Below, in pieces: positions 27,855 to 36,649 of a DNA stretch of 64,000 nt (positions are counted from its first letter, which is position 1; each line of letters starts with the position of its first letter). Source of the DNA: UBA1351 sp965140555 (GTDB lineage Bacteria > Bacillota > Clostridia > Lachnospirales > Vallitaleaceae); contig OZ223259.1 of NCBI GenBank assembly GCA_965140555.1, forward strand, positions 1,612,001-1,676,000. Direction: 5' to 3'. The notes under the pieces were generated by a model. It was not told where the DNA came from. It saw only the letters and a list, made by a program, of their open reading frames with translations, and did no database searches. The position numbers and the translations under genes were made by a program.

Positions 27855-29459
27855 TTATTGTATTTCTACATCAAAGTTAATCTTTGTACGAATAACTTGA
27901 ATCGCTCGCTCAATGTCATCCATATTCCCTTTTCCGCTCATGCTGTACTCGCGTTCTTCAATAACTGCCAATTCAAAGGTTTTATGATGTATCGTTTGAA
28001 GCACTTCTATTATTTTACCGATATTTTGCTCTTCTGACAAGATGTTTTTGTCAACTTCATTTTTACAGACCAATGTCAAACGGTCATCATCCATATAAAA
28101 GGGAAGCGTTGTCTTCAATGTTGCCTTTAACAAGCCACCGGTGTTCATAATGACCTTCGCCCATTCTCGAATGGCTTTTTTGATATCCTCAGGAAAAGCT
28201 GCGGTATCAATGACCGGTTGTTGTACCGGTGGTGTACTCTCTTGCTGCGCTTCTTGCATCACCGGTTGTGGGTGCGTCTGTTCATAACGCTCTGCCTGTA
28301 ATATACCCGCATGAAGCTGTTGCTCAACAGAATGCAGTCTCGACAAGACTGCCTCGTGGGTCGTATTAAGTTCCGGCTGGCAAAACTTAATCAATTCAAT
28401 CTCTATAAGGGTTCGCTTTCCACTCATGTACTTAATGGTTGATTCCAAATTCGAAAACCCTTTAATCAAGTAAATAACAGTGCTTTCATCAACTTTACTA
28501 CTCTGGGTCGTTAATGCTTCAACGACATCTGCAGATAAATCCAGTAAATCTGTATTCCCACCAAAGGTACGGGCCAATAAGAGATTACGTAAGTAGATAA
28601 TCTCATCCAACAAAAACTGACTCAAGTCACGTCCTTGCATTACAATACGATCGATAACATCCATAGCGGCCTTTGTGTCTCCGTCAATAACGGCTTGGGT
28701 CAAATCATAAAACACATCTGTATCCACCGCTCCTAGAACTTCCAGTACCTTTTCCATGGTAATGGATTCTCCAAGATAGAACGCAATACATTGATCCAAC
28801 ACACTGAGCCCATCTCGCATGGAACCATCGGCTACCTTGGCAATATATCGGACTGCCTTCGGCTCTGCCTCAATCTGCTCCACCTCAAGGTAAGACGTCA
28901 ATGTTGCCGCTATCGTTTCCGTACTGATACGTTTGAAATCATACCGTTGACATCGTGACAGAATAGTTGCCGGTATTTTATGTGGCTCTGTCGTCGCCAA
29001 AATAAACTTTATATGTTCAGGGGGCTCTTCTAAAGTTTTTAGCAACGCATTAAAGGCTCCTGTACTAAGCATATGAACCTCATCTATAATATAGACCTTG
29101 AATCGACCTTCTGTCGGTGCATAACGAACCTCTTCACGAATTTCACGAATATTATCCACACCGTTATTAGACGCCGCATCTATCTCAATAACATTCAAGT
29201 TCTGATGACCTAACATCCGCTGACAGGTATTACATGTGTTACAAGGACTTCCATTTACCGGGGATTCACAGTTCACTGCCCGGGCAAAAATCTTCGCTGT
29301 CGATGTCTTCCCTGTTCCTCTTGTTCCGCAAAAAAGATAGGCATGGGATGTACGTCCTGCCTCTACTTGGTTGGTGAGTGTTCGCACAATATGATCTTGC
29401 CCGACCACCTCTGTGAAATTCGTTGGTCTCCATTTCCGGTATAAGGCTTGATAACTCAT
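27855..29459 (-). CDS. dnaX: DNA polymerase III subunit gamma/tau
   Basis: 534 aa from the ATG at 29459, preceded by GAGGA; the frame extends to 29495. The N-terminus is the conserved MSYQALYRKWRP, followed by Walker A (CGTRGTGKTSTAKIF), the four-Cys zinc module (CESPVNGSPCNTCNTC), Walker B (IIDEVHML) and the sensor region TTEPHKIPATILSRCQRYDF. Domain III follows, then a linker rich in Gln and Pro and a tau-like C-terminal domain. It loads the sliding clamp at the replication fork. It heads dnaX-ybaB-recR and lies downstream of the SRP RNA. Confidence 0.97.
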   Translation of the reverse strand: MSYQALYRKWRPTNFTEVVGQDHIVRTLTNQVEAGRTSHAYLFCGTRGTGKTSTAKIFARAVNCESPVNGSPCNTCNTCQRMLGHQNLNVIEIDAASNNGVDNIREIREEVRYAPTEGRFKVYIIDEVHMLSTGAFNALLKTLEEPPEHIKFILATTEPHKIPATILSRCQRYDFKRISTETIAATLTSYLEVEQIEAEPKAVRYIAKVADGSMRDGLSVLDQCIAFYLGESITMEKVLEVLGAVDTDVFYDLTQAVIDGDTKAAMDVIDRIVMQGRDLSQFLLDEIIYLRNLLLARTFGGNTDLLDLSADVVEALTTQSSKVDESTVIYLIKGFSNLESTIKYMSGKRTLIEIELIKFCQPELNTTHEAVLSRLHSVEQQLHAGILQAERYEQTHPQPVMQEAQQESTPPVQQPVIDTAAFPEDIKKAIREWAKVIMNTGGLLKATLKTTLPFYMDDDRLTLVCKNEVDKNILSEEQNIGKIIEVLQTIHHKTFELAVIEEREYSMSGKGNMDDIERAIQVIRTKINFDVEIQ

Positions 29460-29557
29460 CTTTATTCCTCGCTTTATTTCATAACTTATTCTCAATTCCT
29501 GCTTTTGCAGATTTCTACGAGCACAACTATCTACACCCTATTTTGCAAAGCGGATTT

Positions 29558-29816
29558 ATGTGAGGATTAGAACGACAAAACTAAGTTTCTCTAAATTCAT
29601 ATCCACTCTATAGATTACGTAGATACGTTCGTAACAATATATTGTATATGAAAGTTCAACTATATGCTTTTGTCGACCTAATCATGTGATGATTAGCCCG
29701 ACAAAAGCAAGTTTCTCTAAATTCATATCCACTCTATAGATTACGTAGATACATTCGTAACAATATATTGTATATGAAAGTTCAACTATATGCTTTTGTC
29801 GACCTAATCATGTGAT
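29558..29816. repeat. Two tandem copies of a 119-bp palindromic repeat with 7-bp direct repeats
   Basis: Copy A 29565-29683 and copy B 29691-29809, each 119 bp and differing at only a few bases. Both begin GATTAG and end CTAATC, with terminal inverted repeats continuing to about 19 bp (GACAAAAGCA inside) and more symmetry inwards, so each folds as one long imperfect hairpin. The units are separated and flanked by ATGTGAG, ATGTGAT and ATGTGAT, which looks like a target duplication copied together with the element. No ORF is inside. A third copy is at 36650-36768. This resembles a MITE family. Confidence 0.85.
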
Positions 29817-29920
29817 AAACAAATGAAAGCATACCACATGCTTACTTCTTCTATTATACCATACTTGGTCATCTATTCAGTTCATCATTCCGGGATTTTC
29901 TACAAAAGTATATATTAAAT

Positions 29921-30182
29921 CCGTGCGCTGCCCTTCGCCGATCACTCATAAGCGTTACTCGCATAGTTAGCTCAAATCAGGCACCCTTACGGCACACAGA
30001 AGGTTCTACTTAGTGCTGCTTCCGTCAAGACCTGACACGGTTCGTAGATTCCTGTTGCGTAAGACCCAATCGTCAACACCACTTTTACGAGGCTGCCTTA
30101 CAAAATGAAAGTCTCAGTTTAGCATCACCCCTGCTGTAGCGGATTGCAGGTACAGGGCACCGCTATCTCCCCGGCTGCACGG
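29921..30182 (-). ncRNA. ffs: Signal recognition particle RNA (large bacterial form)
   Basis: 262 nt. The hallmark is the helix 8 region GTCAGGTCTTGACGG followed by AAGCAGCAC (around 30015-30045), which binds Ffh. The ends pair (CCGTGC at the 5' end, GCACGG at the 3' end), and the Alu-domain motif GGTGCCCTGTACC is near the 5' end, so this is the long Bacillus/Clostridium type rather than E. coli 4.5S. It lies upstream of dnaX, a common position in Firmicutes. With Ffh it targets nascent membrane proteins to SecYEG. Confidence 0.95.
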
Positions 30183-30202
30183 AAACTTTATAACATATTC
30201 AG

Positions 30203-30256
30203 GCTGTTAATATTAACAGCAGATGTTAGTATATTACTTTTCTATCCAATTGTCAA
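30203..30256 (-). promoter_or_regulatory. SRP RNA promoter with a start-site palindrome
   Basis: On the minus strand TTGACA (30251-30256), 17-bp spacer, TATACT (30228-30233): near-perfect sigma-A. A perfect 18-bp palindrome, half-site GCTGTTAAT, covers 30203-30220 between the expected transcription start and the mature RNA 5' end. It could be an operator or part of a processed leader. Confidence 0.8.
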
Positions 30257-30302
30257 GGTTTCAGATGTTAAGAAATCATTAAAGTCATTTTTCATCTGCC
30301 AC

Positions 30303-31676
30303 TTATTCTTCAATAACTATCCACCGTCCCATTCTACCTATACTCAAATAACCATCATGGGGATAAGAGAGTCTATGGCTTGACATAGCTCCCCATGGGC
30401 ATATGCGTGTTGCACCCAATCCCATAAAGAGTCGTTGCAGGGCCTGTCTTTCTTCCTCCAACGCCTCAAGGCCAACTGTCTGAAAAAAACGACGATAGGG
30501 CGATAAGCGTTTTATTAGTTCTCCTCTAAGCATAGGCACGAGCACAATCGTTCCTTCAGAGGGGATTTCATCAAAAGGTATCCGATGCATGAATCGAACA
30601 CAACCGTAACCTCGTGGGCCATAGAAGTCCTTCTCACGTCCCAATATGCCATGCATCCGACGGGTCATACGCTGTAACGCGCGCACACCGTCATCTAAGG
30701 TATTGTCCCGCCTGTCCCCTTGCCTACTTCGTTCAATAGATTCCGCCAATTCCTGCGCGAACCATTCCAGCGCTTCTTGATCTTCTGACTCTACAAAGAG
30801 CGTCAGTGGTGAAGAGCAATGATTCTGTCCGGAGATATGTATATCTTTTACCACGTTATCTATTATACTTATATTCTGAGCATTTCCCGAATACCTAGTA
30901 TCCGAATCATCGTTATTAACCTTAGATTCCGTTTTAACTTCCCCTTCAACTTCCCTGTCCTCTAAGACTATCTGGAATCGTTTAGCACTCATATAGGCAA
31001 AACTAATCTTATGTCCCCATTCAATAATCGGAAGTTCCGGCGGAAGTTCCCGACGCATTGTCTGCATCAGAGACATGCTCCCCCACAACACTACTGCATC
31101 CACCAAGTCCACCAAAGGCATTAACGTTGCAAATTCTTCCGAAGGAATATCCAACACATAGATGTAGGGTTTAAGCTTCTCTTCCACCTGAGCAAGGGCT
31201 TGTAATAGTCTCATGGACACACCTGCCTCATAGGAAGGAACCTTTACTATGTTCACATTACCTGCAAGCAACCCTTCTATAACACTGTATGCTGACAGTG
31301 CCACTTCATTGCCTGCCCCTATATGTAACAAAACGCCAAAAGGATGAAATTGGCAGCAGACTCCATTTTCTATGGCGTGACTTCCGACTTCATTTTCTCG
31401 CTTATCTCGCCATTTATCAGAATCCAATAATTCATCCATCATTTTTCCATAATAATCTTTCTGCATCTTTGTAAGTCCATCAAAGGGGTCGAATAGCTCC
31501 TCGTTGATGGTAACTTCCTTTTCCCATATATCCTTCAATTTTTCAATAGCTCCATAAAGGCATTCCGGGTCCAAGGGTTCTCTTGCAATAGCCTCATAGG
31601 TAAGCCCCTCGGATAGGTTGTGATACAATACGCTGTCCTCTATCCATTCGCCTCGCCATAAGTGACGCTTTCCCAT
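30303..31676 (-). CDS. luxC: LuxC-like acyl-CoA / acyl-protein reductase
   Basis: 457 aa from the ATG at 31676, which has GGGAGGGG upstream. It belongs to the aldehyde-dehydrogenase-like LuxC family: FHPFGVLLHIGAGNEVALSAYS is the nucleotide-binding region, and the candidate acyl-accepting nucleophile is C287 in ISGQNHCSSPLTLFVE, close to the catalytic Cys of luminous bacteria. LuxC reduces activated fatty acyl groups to long-chain aldehydes with NADPH. The start overlaps the luxE stop (TAATG), so the two are translationally coupled. An extra linker of about 30 residues (near 215-245) precedes the Cys region. No luciferase genes are present. Confidence 0.88.
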   Translation of the reverse strand: MGKRHLWRGEWIEDSVLYHNLSEGLTYEAIAREPLDPECLYGAIEKLKDIWEKEVTINEELFDPFDGLTKMQKDYYGKMMDELLDSDKWRDKRENEVGSHAIENGVCCQFHPFGVLLHIGAGNEVALSAYSVIEGLLAGNVNIVKVPSYEAGVSMRLLQALAQVEEKLKPYIYVLDIPSEEFATLMPLVDLVDAVVLWGSMSLMQTMRRELPPELPIIEWGHKISFAYMSAKRFQIVLEDREVEGEVKTESKVNNDDSDTRYSGNAQNISIIDNVVKDIHISGQNHCSSPLTLFVESEDQEALEWFAQELAESIERSRQGDRRDNTLDDGVRALQRMTRRMHGILGREKDFYGPRGYGCVRFMHRIPFDEIPSEGTIVLVPMLRGELIKRLSPYRRFFQTVGLEALEEERQALQRLFMGLGATRICPWGAMSSHRLSYPHDGYLSIGRMGRWIVIEE

Positions 31677-32785
31677 TAGTATCCCCTCCCTTTCGTCTGA
31701 CCTTCCAACACTTGGGCACATGTCATTCGCTGCCCACTATCTAGTCGTCCTTCTACCATAAGATAAGGCATCGGATTACCGCAAGAGCAATACTTTCCCG
31801 GTATAACACGTCCATAATCACTCATCAAGATAGAATGTATGGGCATGGACGTACACAAAGGACTCATAAAATGCAACAGCCCCCTTTCCGTTTCCGGTAA
31901 TGGATCAAGGGTTTGGAATGCTCTTGCCTGAACCCGACAATAGGTAGGAATGTGCATATGATGGGCTTCACATTCTATAAACGGAATCGGTTGTTCCAAC
32001 GCCGTATAGACATCCCGACACCTTTTACTCTCGATACCGAACCAATACAGTATCGCCTTTCGAAGGGCTTCCATGCCTCCATTCATCGGCTCCCTACCCT
32101 TCCAGCCACCGCCCGTCAATACCCAACCTTTAGGAAAATGAAAAGGCCTTTCTCCACTCTCTCTTAACGCATTCATTAATTCCTGTATAAACCCCGGAAA
32201 TCCTATAATGCGCAGAGGCATTTGGGCCCTTTCCCATTGTCTTAACTTCTGAATAATAGTATCCATATCCATGGTGATTTTTTGTAAGTCTGCAGGATGC
32301 TCTTTATCTGCCACCAAACCATAAACCGTATCTTTAATCGGAGTCAGATGACGAACACCGGAAAGCACCATCATATGCCCTGCCGGGCTTTTGGATGGCT
32401 TAAGACCCATCACCAAGTAATTCGTGGGTTTCCTACTCACAAGTTGCTGATTGCCTAACAACCGAAGTCCCACTCCAATTCCTTCTCGATAGGATTTACT
32501 GTCCAAAATCAAGGTACTTCGTTGACCGCTTGTTCCCGATGAGTATAACGTCTTAACAATCTTAAACTTAGGAATACTTATGGTCGGACATTCCTTTAAT
32601 AGGCTTACCGGTACCAAAGGCCACGGCTCAGTATCAGTTCGTTGTTCTACTAACCATTCTCTATAGAATGAATTACGAGATTCATGCCACTTCGTTATTT
32701 CATTCATTGCTTCGTCAAACCATGCTCTGTGTGCCTTCTTAGAATAAACTCCGGACATCAATAACCGGCCACGTGCTTTCATCAT
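31676..32785 (-). CDS. luxE: LuxE-like acyl-protein synthetase
   Basis: 369 aa of the LuxE family. The adenylation-type loop is LYSSGTSGQRST, and a Cys lies 14 residues from the C-terminus (MTCAQVLEG), the position of the acyl-carrying Cys in Vibrio LuxE. LuxE activates a fatty acid as acyl-AMP, takes the acyl group on its Cys and passes it to LuxC. The downstream partner is coupled by a stop/start overlap. The start has GAGGGGG upstream, and that leader is complementary over 13 nt to the twin small RNAs at 46.6-46.9 kb. The aldehyde's use here is unknown. Confidence 0.88.
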   Translation of the reverse strand: MMKARGRLLMSGVYSKKAHRAWFDEAMNEITKWHESRNSFYREWLVEQRTDTEPWPLVPVSLLKECPTISIPKFKIVKTLYSSGTSGQRSTLILDSKSYREGIGVGLRLLGNQQLVSRKPTNYLVMGLKPSKSPAGHMMVLSGVRHLTPIKDTVYGLVADKEHPADLQKITMDMDTIIQKLRQWERAQMPLRIIGFPGFIQELMNALRESGERPFHFPKGWVLTGGGWKGREPMNGGMEALRKAILYWFGIESKRCRDVYTALEQPIPFIECEAHHMHIPTYCRVQARAFQTLDPLPETERGLLHFMSPLCTSMPIHSILMSDYGRVIPGKYCSCGNPMPYLMVEGRLDSGQRMTCAQVLEGQTKGRGY

Positions 32786-32829
32786 ATTCTTGCCCCCTCA
32801 TCCTTATCGCCTTGGTATATGGCTTCCTA

Positions 32830-33447
32830 TTAATCCATAATCGTTTCCCATACACGTTGTCTATGCGCAATAAAACACATCTCAATTTGTTCCCTCGTAT
32901 TGCGTCCTTCCGATAATGGGGGCAAGGCATTTTTAGTAAAAAATCCGGCTTGGTCTGTTTCTGTATTTTCCTCAAACTTACCTTTTATATAGTCGCACTC
33001 AACAAACATCTTATAGATGTCATAGGGACATGCATCCACAACGTGACGGTTCCTATCTAGAATAGCAATGACTCGCTTTGGCTTTACAATAGCTCCCGCC
33101 TCTTCTAACGATTCTTTCGCTATATTCTCCGATAACGTATGACCGATATCCGCCCATCCTCCGGGTAATGACCAGCAACCGTCAGATTGCTCCTTAACCA
33201 TAAGAATCTTATCCTCTTTGAAGACAGCTGCACGGACATCTACTTTAGGTGTCTGATACCCTTTTTCATTTATAAAAACCCCTTCAATCACATCCATCGT
33301 TAATCCGGTTTTGACACTCATAATCTCACCACTGATTTCTCGAATCCGTTTGAAGCGTTCTTCATCAAATGCATCTGTTGTATACTCTAATCCTGCCTGC
33401 GCTAATGCCTGTAATTCCTTTGCCCACGCCATCCATTGTTCTTGCAT
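32830..33447 (-). CDS. NUDIX hydrolase with N-terminal helical domain
   Basis: 205 aa. Residues 1-60 match the helical N-terminal extension found in one ADP-ribose/ADP-sugar pyrophosphatase group. The Nudix box is GGWADIGHTLSENIAKESLE followed by EAG; Lys-Glu replaces the usual Arg-Glu, as is normal in this subgroup. It probably hydrolyses a nucleoside-diphosphate derivative using Mg2+. It lies upstream of luxE on the same strand with a 44-bp gap and may be cotranscribed; a functional link is not proven. Confidence 0.85.
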   Translation of the reverse strand: MQEQWMAWAKELQALAQAGLEYTTDAFDEERFKRIREISGEIMSVKTGLTMDVIEGVFINEKGYQTPKVDVRAAVFKEDKILMVKEQSDGCWSLPGGWADIGHTLSENIAKESLEEAGAIVKPKRVIAILDRNRHVVDACPYDIYKMFVECDYIKGKFEENTETDQAGFFTKNALPPLSEGRNTREQIEMCFIAHRQRVWETIMD

Positions 33448-33625
33448 ATTGATCCCTCCATAATCTTTTACCGACTTTTTTCTGTAGCGCTTCTTATTTT
33501 TTTATTACCTTATGTTGCATTTATTATACCATTTTTGAATATAAAGGAACAATCATGGAACCTTTTTCTCTCTTTCCACGTCTAACAAGTGAATCCAGAT
33601 ACTATTTAGGAAAGGAGTTTTATCT

Positions 33626-34438
33626 ATGAAAAAACTTATGGCTATATTATTTGCATTGTTATTAACTGTTGCAGCCTGTCAATCAGCTGATGATACGACA
33701 GACCCGAATTCAGATACGGACACGTCTGCAGAAGACGGAAGTGATTCTTCAAACGGAACGGAGGATACGGAAGATGAAAATGATGGCGAAAACCCCGATG
33801 AAGAATCCTACGAGGATCTCAGCTATGTCGTGGTCGATGTTTCTGACCTAGAACCTTCTATACAAGAGACCATTGAATCTCTCAAGGAAGAGCATGGTTA
33901 CTACGTCATTAATGATAACGTCATTGCCATCTTTAGCGGAGAGAAAACTTCCGGTGGACACGACATTACCGTTGACTCTGTAGAAGATTATGAAGGTCAT
34001 ATCATCATTAACGTGAATGAGACCTCTCCTGATGGGGCTGCTACAACTGTTATGACTTATCCGACTGTCGTTGTTCGTTTGGATGAATCCCTCGAAGACT
34101 TTGAAGTCATCTCCGGCGAAGGTACCTTTGATGCGTTGAGTCCGGAACTTGAGGATAACGAAGATATGGGTAACGATAGCGATAACGGATCAGAAACCAT
34201 GTTAAACGATGATGAGAACCCCATTCAATACAATGAACCTATCCATGGTGTTTATGAAGGACAAATCGACAATAACAGTATTGAAATCTCTGTTGATAAA
34301 ATCTTCATCGTATTGCGCCATGATGATATGGCGTCTATGATTGAAGGGATTGAAGCCGGTGACCATGTCGTCGTTACTGCTAGCGTATCTCCTGCCGACC
34401 AAATATTACTTGAAACTATCGAATTAGATAAGAATTAG
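33626..34438 (+). CDS. Lipoprotein with PrcB-C-like domain
   Basis: 270 aa. Lipoprotein signal peptide with the lipobox LTVAAC (Cys about residue 18), so it is anchored outside the membrane. A long acidic Asp/Glu/Ser/Thr linker (20-65) follows, then a domain resembling the PrcB C-terminal family (YYVINDNVIAIFSGEKTSGG, TYPTVVVRL), which in other bacteria is linked to secreted proteases. The last ~70 residues form a small beta domain (VYEGQIDNNSIEISVDKIFI). AAGGAG precedes the ATG; it is monocistronic with a strong terminator. The specific function is unknown. Confidence 0.75.
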   Translation: MKKLMAILFALLLTVAACQSADDTTDPNSDTDTSAEDGSDSSNGTEDTEDENDGENPDEESYEDLSYVVVDVSDLEPSIQETIESLKEEHGYYVINDNVIAIFSGEKTSGGHDITVDSVEDYEGHIIINVNETSPDGAATTVMTYPTVVVRLDESLEDFEVISGEGTFDALSPELEDNEDMGNDSDNGSETMLNDDENPIQYNEPIHGVYEGQIDNNSIEISVDKIFIVLRHDDMASMIEGIEAGDHVVVTASVSPADQILLETIELDKN

Positions 34439-34486
34439 AGTATCAAACAAATATCGTTGAAAATCAGATAATTAATTATAGTAAGA

Positions 34487-34519
34487 AAAAGGACTTGGCC
34501 TTTAGGCCAAGTCCTTTTT
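34487..34519 (+). terminator. Terminator of the lipoprotein gene
   Basis: AAAAGGACTTGGCC / GGCCAAGTCCTTTT with a 4-nt loop and a T-run: a strong Rho-independent terminator that could act in both directions. Confidence 0.88.
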
Positions 34520-34593
34520 TCTCATTTCTAGTGTCATAAGCTTCCCTCTGTATTAGCTTGGGAGCCTCTTTAATTCATCTTACCCTTATCGTG

Positions 34594-35196
34594 TTATGTA
34601 CGCATCCGAAAGGACGTCATCTCTTCTGTCGTCACATCAATGGTCACCATTTGATCCATCACAGCTTCCATAAGTCTTGATATATCTATCAATAAATTCA
34701 AGTCTTTGATCATACCAACAACTTGATATTCCAACATCGTTTCATTATAATCCAATTTGGCATTTAAAAAGGCGTCATCACGATTAATCGTTAAATGCAA
34801 TTTGGGAATTTTAAGCATGCTCTCTCGAATAGTATCATTCAACAAGGCCTTCACTGTCTCTTCACTACTGGATTTTATGATAAAGCGTTCATCAAAATCC
34901 ATCTGCCCGATTTGAATATCCTGCATGCCAAAAACCTTACCGATTCCCGAAAAAAAACCTTCTTGATAAATCTTGAATTTAAACCCTTGATCATTTCGGA
35001 ACGGAATTCTAATTCTAGTATACGTCGTCGTTGTTTGGCCCGTAGAATGGGTAACATAATCCATAAAAACAGGCCAACTTTTATAACTGTATTCTACATA
35101 ATCATTTTTCAACAATCCCTGCCGAATATAGTTACCTTCCATTTTTTCGGCAAAACGTTGTAGAACCTCAACATGGCTCGGTCCAAAAATTCCCAT
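34594..35196 (-). CDS. DUF3137-like protein
   Basis: 200 aa from the ATG at 35196, which has GAGGTG 8 nt upstream (a GTG at 35205 overlaps that site). It has no membrane segment. The pattern (a SYKSWPVFMDYVTHSTG strand, TYTRIRIPF, then MDFDERFIIKSSSEETVKALL) is like the soluble domain of DUF3137-type proteins of unknown function. It is a single gene between a terminator and a divergent-looking gap. Confidence 0.5.
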   Translation of the reverse strand: MGIFGPSHVEVLQRFAEKMEGNYIRQGLLKNDYVEYSYKSWPVFMDYVTHSTGQTTTTYTRIRIPFRNDQGFKFKIYQEGFFSGIGKVFGMQDIQIGQMDFDERFIIKSSSEETVKALLNDTIRESMLKIPKLHLTINRDDAFLNAKLDYNETMLEYQVVGMIKDLNLLIDISRLMEAVMDQMVTIDVTTEEMTSFRMRT

Positions 35197-35257
35197 TTGT
35201 ATCACCTCATTTTCATTATACCATTATTTATCTTGCTTTTGCATAATAAGGTTCTAT

Positions 35258-36106
35258 TTATGCCTTTTTTTGATTCAATCGATAGATATAGTATCCAGAT
35301 AAAAAGACTACCACATATCCCACAAGGGCAAGTGTATCCGGAATATTTCCAAAAATAAAGATGCTGAACACTGCCGAAAAAATTATACCAAAGTAGTTAT
35401 AAATCGACACTTCCTTGGCCGCTGCATATTTATAAGCCAATGTTACACCATACTGTCCGCCAAGAGCTCCGAGTCCTGCCAATATAGCAAATACCACCTG
35501 CATAGGTGTCATTGGCTGAAAATTTGTTATAACAAATGGTAATAACGCCACAAAGGAAAAACAAGCGAAGAAAAAAACGATGACCGAGGGATGTGTTGTT
35601 TTCCCTAAAGGTCTTAACGTTGTATAAGCGCCTGCCGCTGATGCCGCACCTAGAATAGCCACTGTATATGGAATTAATTCAAATGAAAATTCCGGCTTCA
35701 TAATAAAAAGCACACCTACAAAAGCCATGATAATGGCCAGCATTTGATTTCTTGTAATTTTCTCTCTAAGGAATAGCCAACTAAAAAGAATGACAAAAAC
35801 CGTATTCAATCGAAAGATTACATTGGCATCGGATAAAATCAAATGGTCGAGTGCATAATAGTTAAACACAATACCTATCGTACCTAATGCTGATCGTAAA
35901 ACTAATAGTTTCACATTGCCTAGTGGCCTTAACGCCACACGGTTTGCCCTTAACATCCAATACGAGAATACTGTCACTGTTCCCGCACGGAATACTGCTT
36001 TTTGCATAACCGGTACATCACCGGCTAATTTTACAAAAACGCCCATAAGCGAAAAGGCCAAGGCCGAAATCAACATCGCTATGACCGCTTTTTGTTTGTC
36101 TTTCAT
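35258..36106 (-). CDS. DMT-superfamily transporter (EamA)
   Basis: 282-aa membrane protein with ten hydrophobic segments in two EamA repeats (AMLISALAFSLMGVFVKLAGD begins the first; VAILGAASAAGAYTTLRPLG begins the second). The family exports amino acids, nucleobases or other small metabolites; the substrate is not predictable. AAAGGAC precedes the start. It is followed by the DUF3137-like gene. Confidence 0.88.
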   Translation of the reverse strand: MKDKQKAVIAMLISALAFSLMGVFVKLAGDVPVMQKAVFRAGTVTVFSYWMLRANRVALRPLGNVKLLVLRSALGTIGIVFNYYALDHLILSDANVIFRLNTVFVILFSWLFLREKITRNQMLAIIMAFVGVLFIMKPEFSFELIPYTVAILGAASAAGAYTTLRPLGKTTHPSVIVFFFACFSFVALLPFVITNFQPMTPMQVVFAILAGLGALGGQYGVTLAYKYAAAKEVSIYNYFGIIFSAVFSIFIFGNIPDTLALVGYVVVFLSGYYIYRLNQKKA

Positions 36107-36142
36107 AATATAAGTCCTTTCAAGTCGAAACTGCCAACTAAA

Positions 36143-36559
36143 TCATGTTGTCACGTTATCGAATTGATGATAAAGATTAGTAAACGCATCAATATCTTCC
36201 GTTTTTAGTTCATAGCAATTATTATTAATTTTGACAGTGCGTCCGTTAAATCGCAAATCATAGTCATCAAAAACCAGTTGCATATCCCATGTATCAACAG
36301 ATTCATCAGGTATCATCTTTCCGCGAAGATTATTCAAAAAGGCTACCATATGTTTAATCTCTCGAACATCCGTGATGGTTTTCTCCACCGTTTTTCCTTC
36401 TACCTGTTGTCTGAAGACCATCGCATCAATTTCTACTTCATTCAAATAATGAAGGTCTAGAATAATACCGTCTTCTTCCTTCTGTCTATTGCCTTGAATC
36501 ACAAAAATGATTGCACCTGCCAATATAATGCCTACCGCTATTACTATCTTATTCTTCAC
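36143..36559 (-). CDS. Membrane-anchored protein of unknown function
   Basis: 138 aa starting with GTG (GGAGAATTGAT before it). One N-terminal membrane helix (KIVIAVGIILAGAIIFVI) or uncleaved signal, then an extracytoplasmic alpha/beta domain (DVREIKHMVAFLNNLRG, MQLVFDDYDLRFNGRTVKI). It resembles small DUF-type proteins found beside lipoproteins in Firmicutes, but I cannot name the family. It lies upstream of the DMT transporter on the same strand. Confidence 0.65.
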   Translation of the reverse strand: MKNKIVIAVGIILAGAIIFVIQGNRQKEEDGIILDLHYLNEVEIDAMVFRQQVEGKTVEKTITDVREIKHMVAFLNNLRGKMIPDESVDTWDMQLVFDDYDLRFNGRTVKINNNCYELKTEDIDAFTNLYHQFDNVTT

Positions 36560-36649
36560 ATCAATTCTCCTATAATCGTCAAAACTATACTTATGACGAT
36601 AGATCTACACTCATCGTTCCCTTATAGTCCCACTTACTATCTCTTAATG

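Noticed and set aside
29558..29816. Tandem repeats considered as a CRISPR array
   Set aside because: Repeat units are 119 bp palindromes with 7-bp spacers and no cas genes; not a CRISPR structure.
30144..30383. Plus-strand ORF of 79 aa
   Set aside because: Lies over the SRP RNA, its promoter and the end of luxC; no ribosome binding site and no domain.
34795..35163. Plus-strand ORF of 122 aa
   Set aside because: Opposite the DUF3137-like gene, which has the better start and composition.
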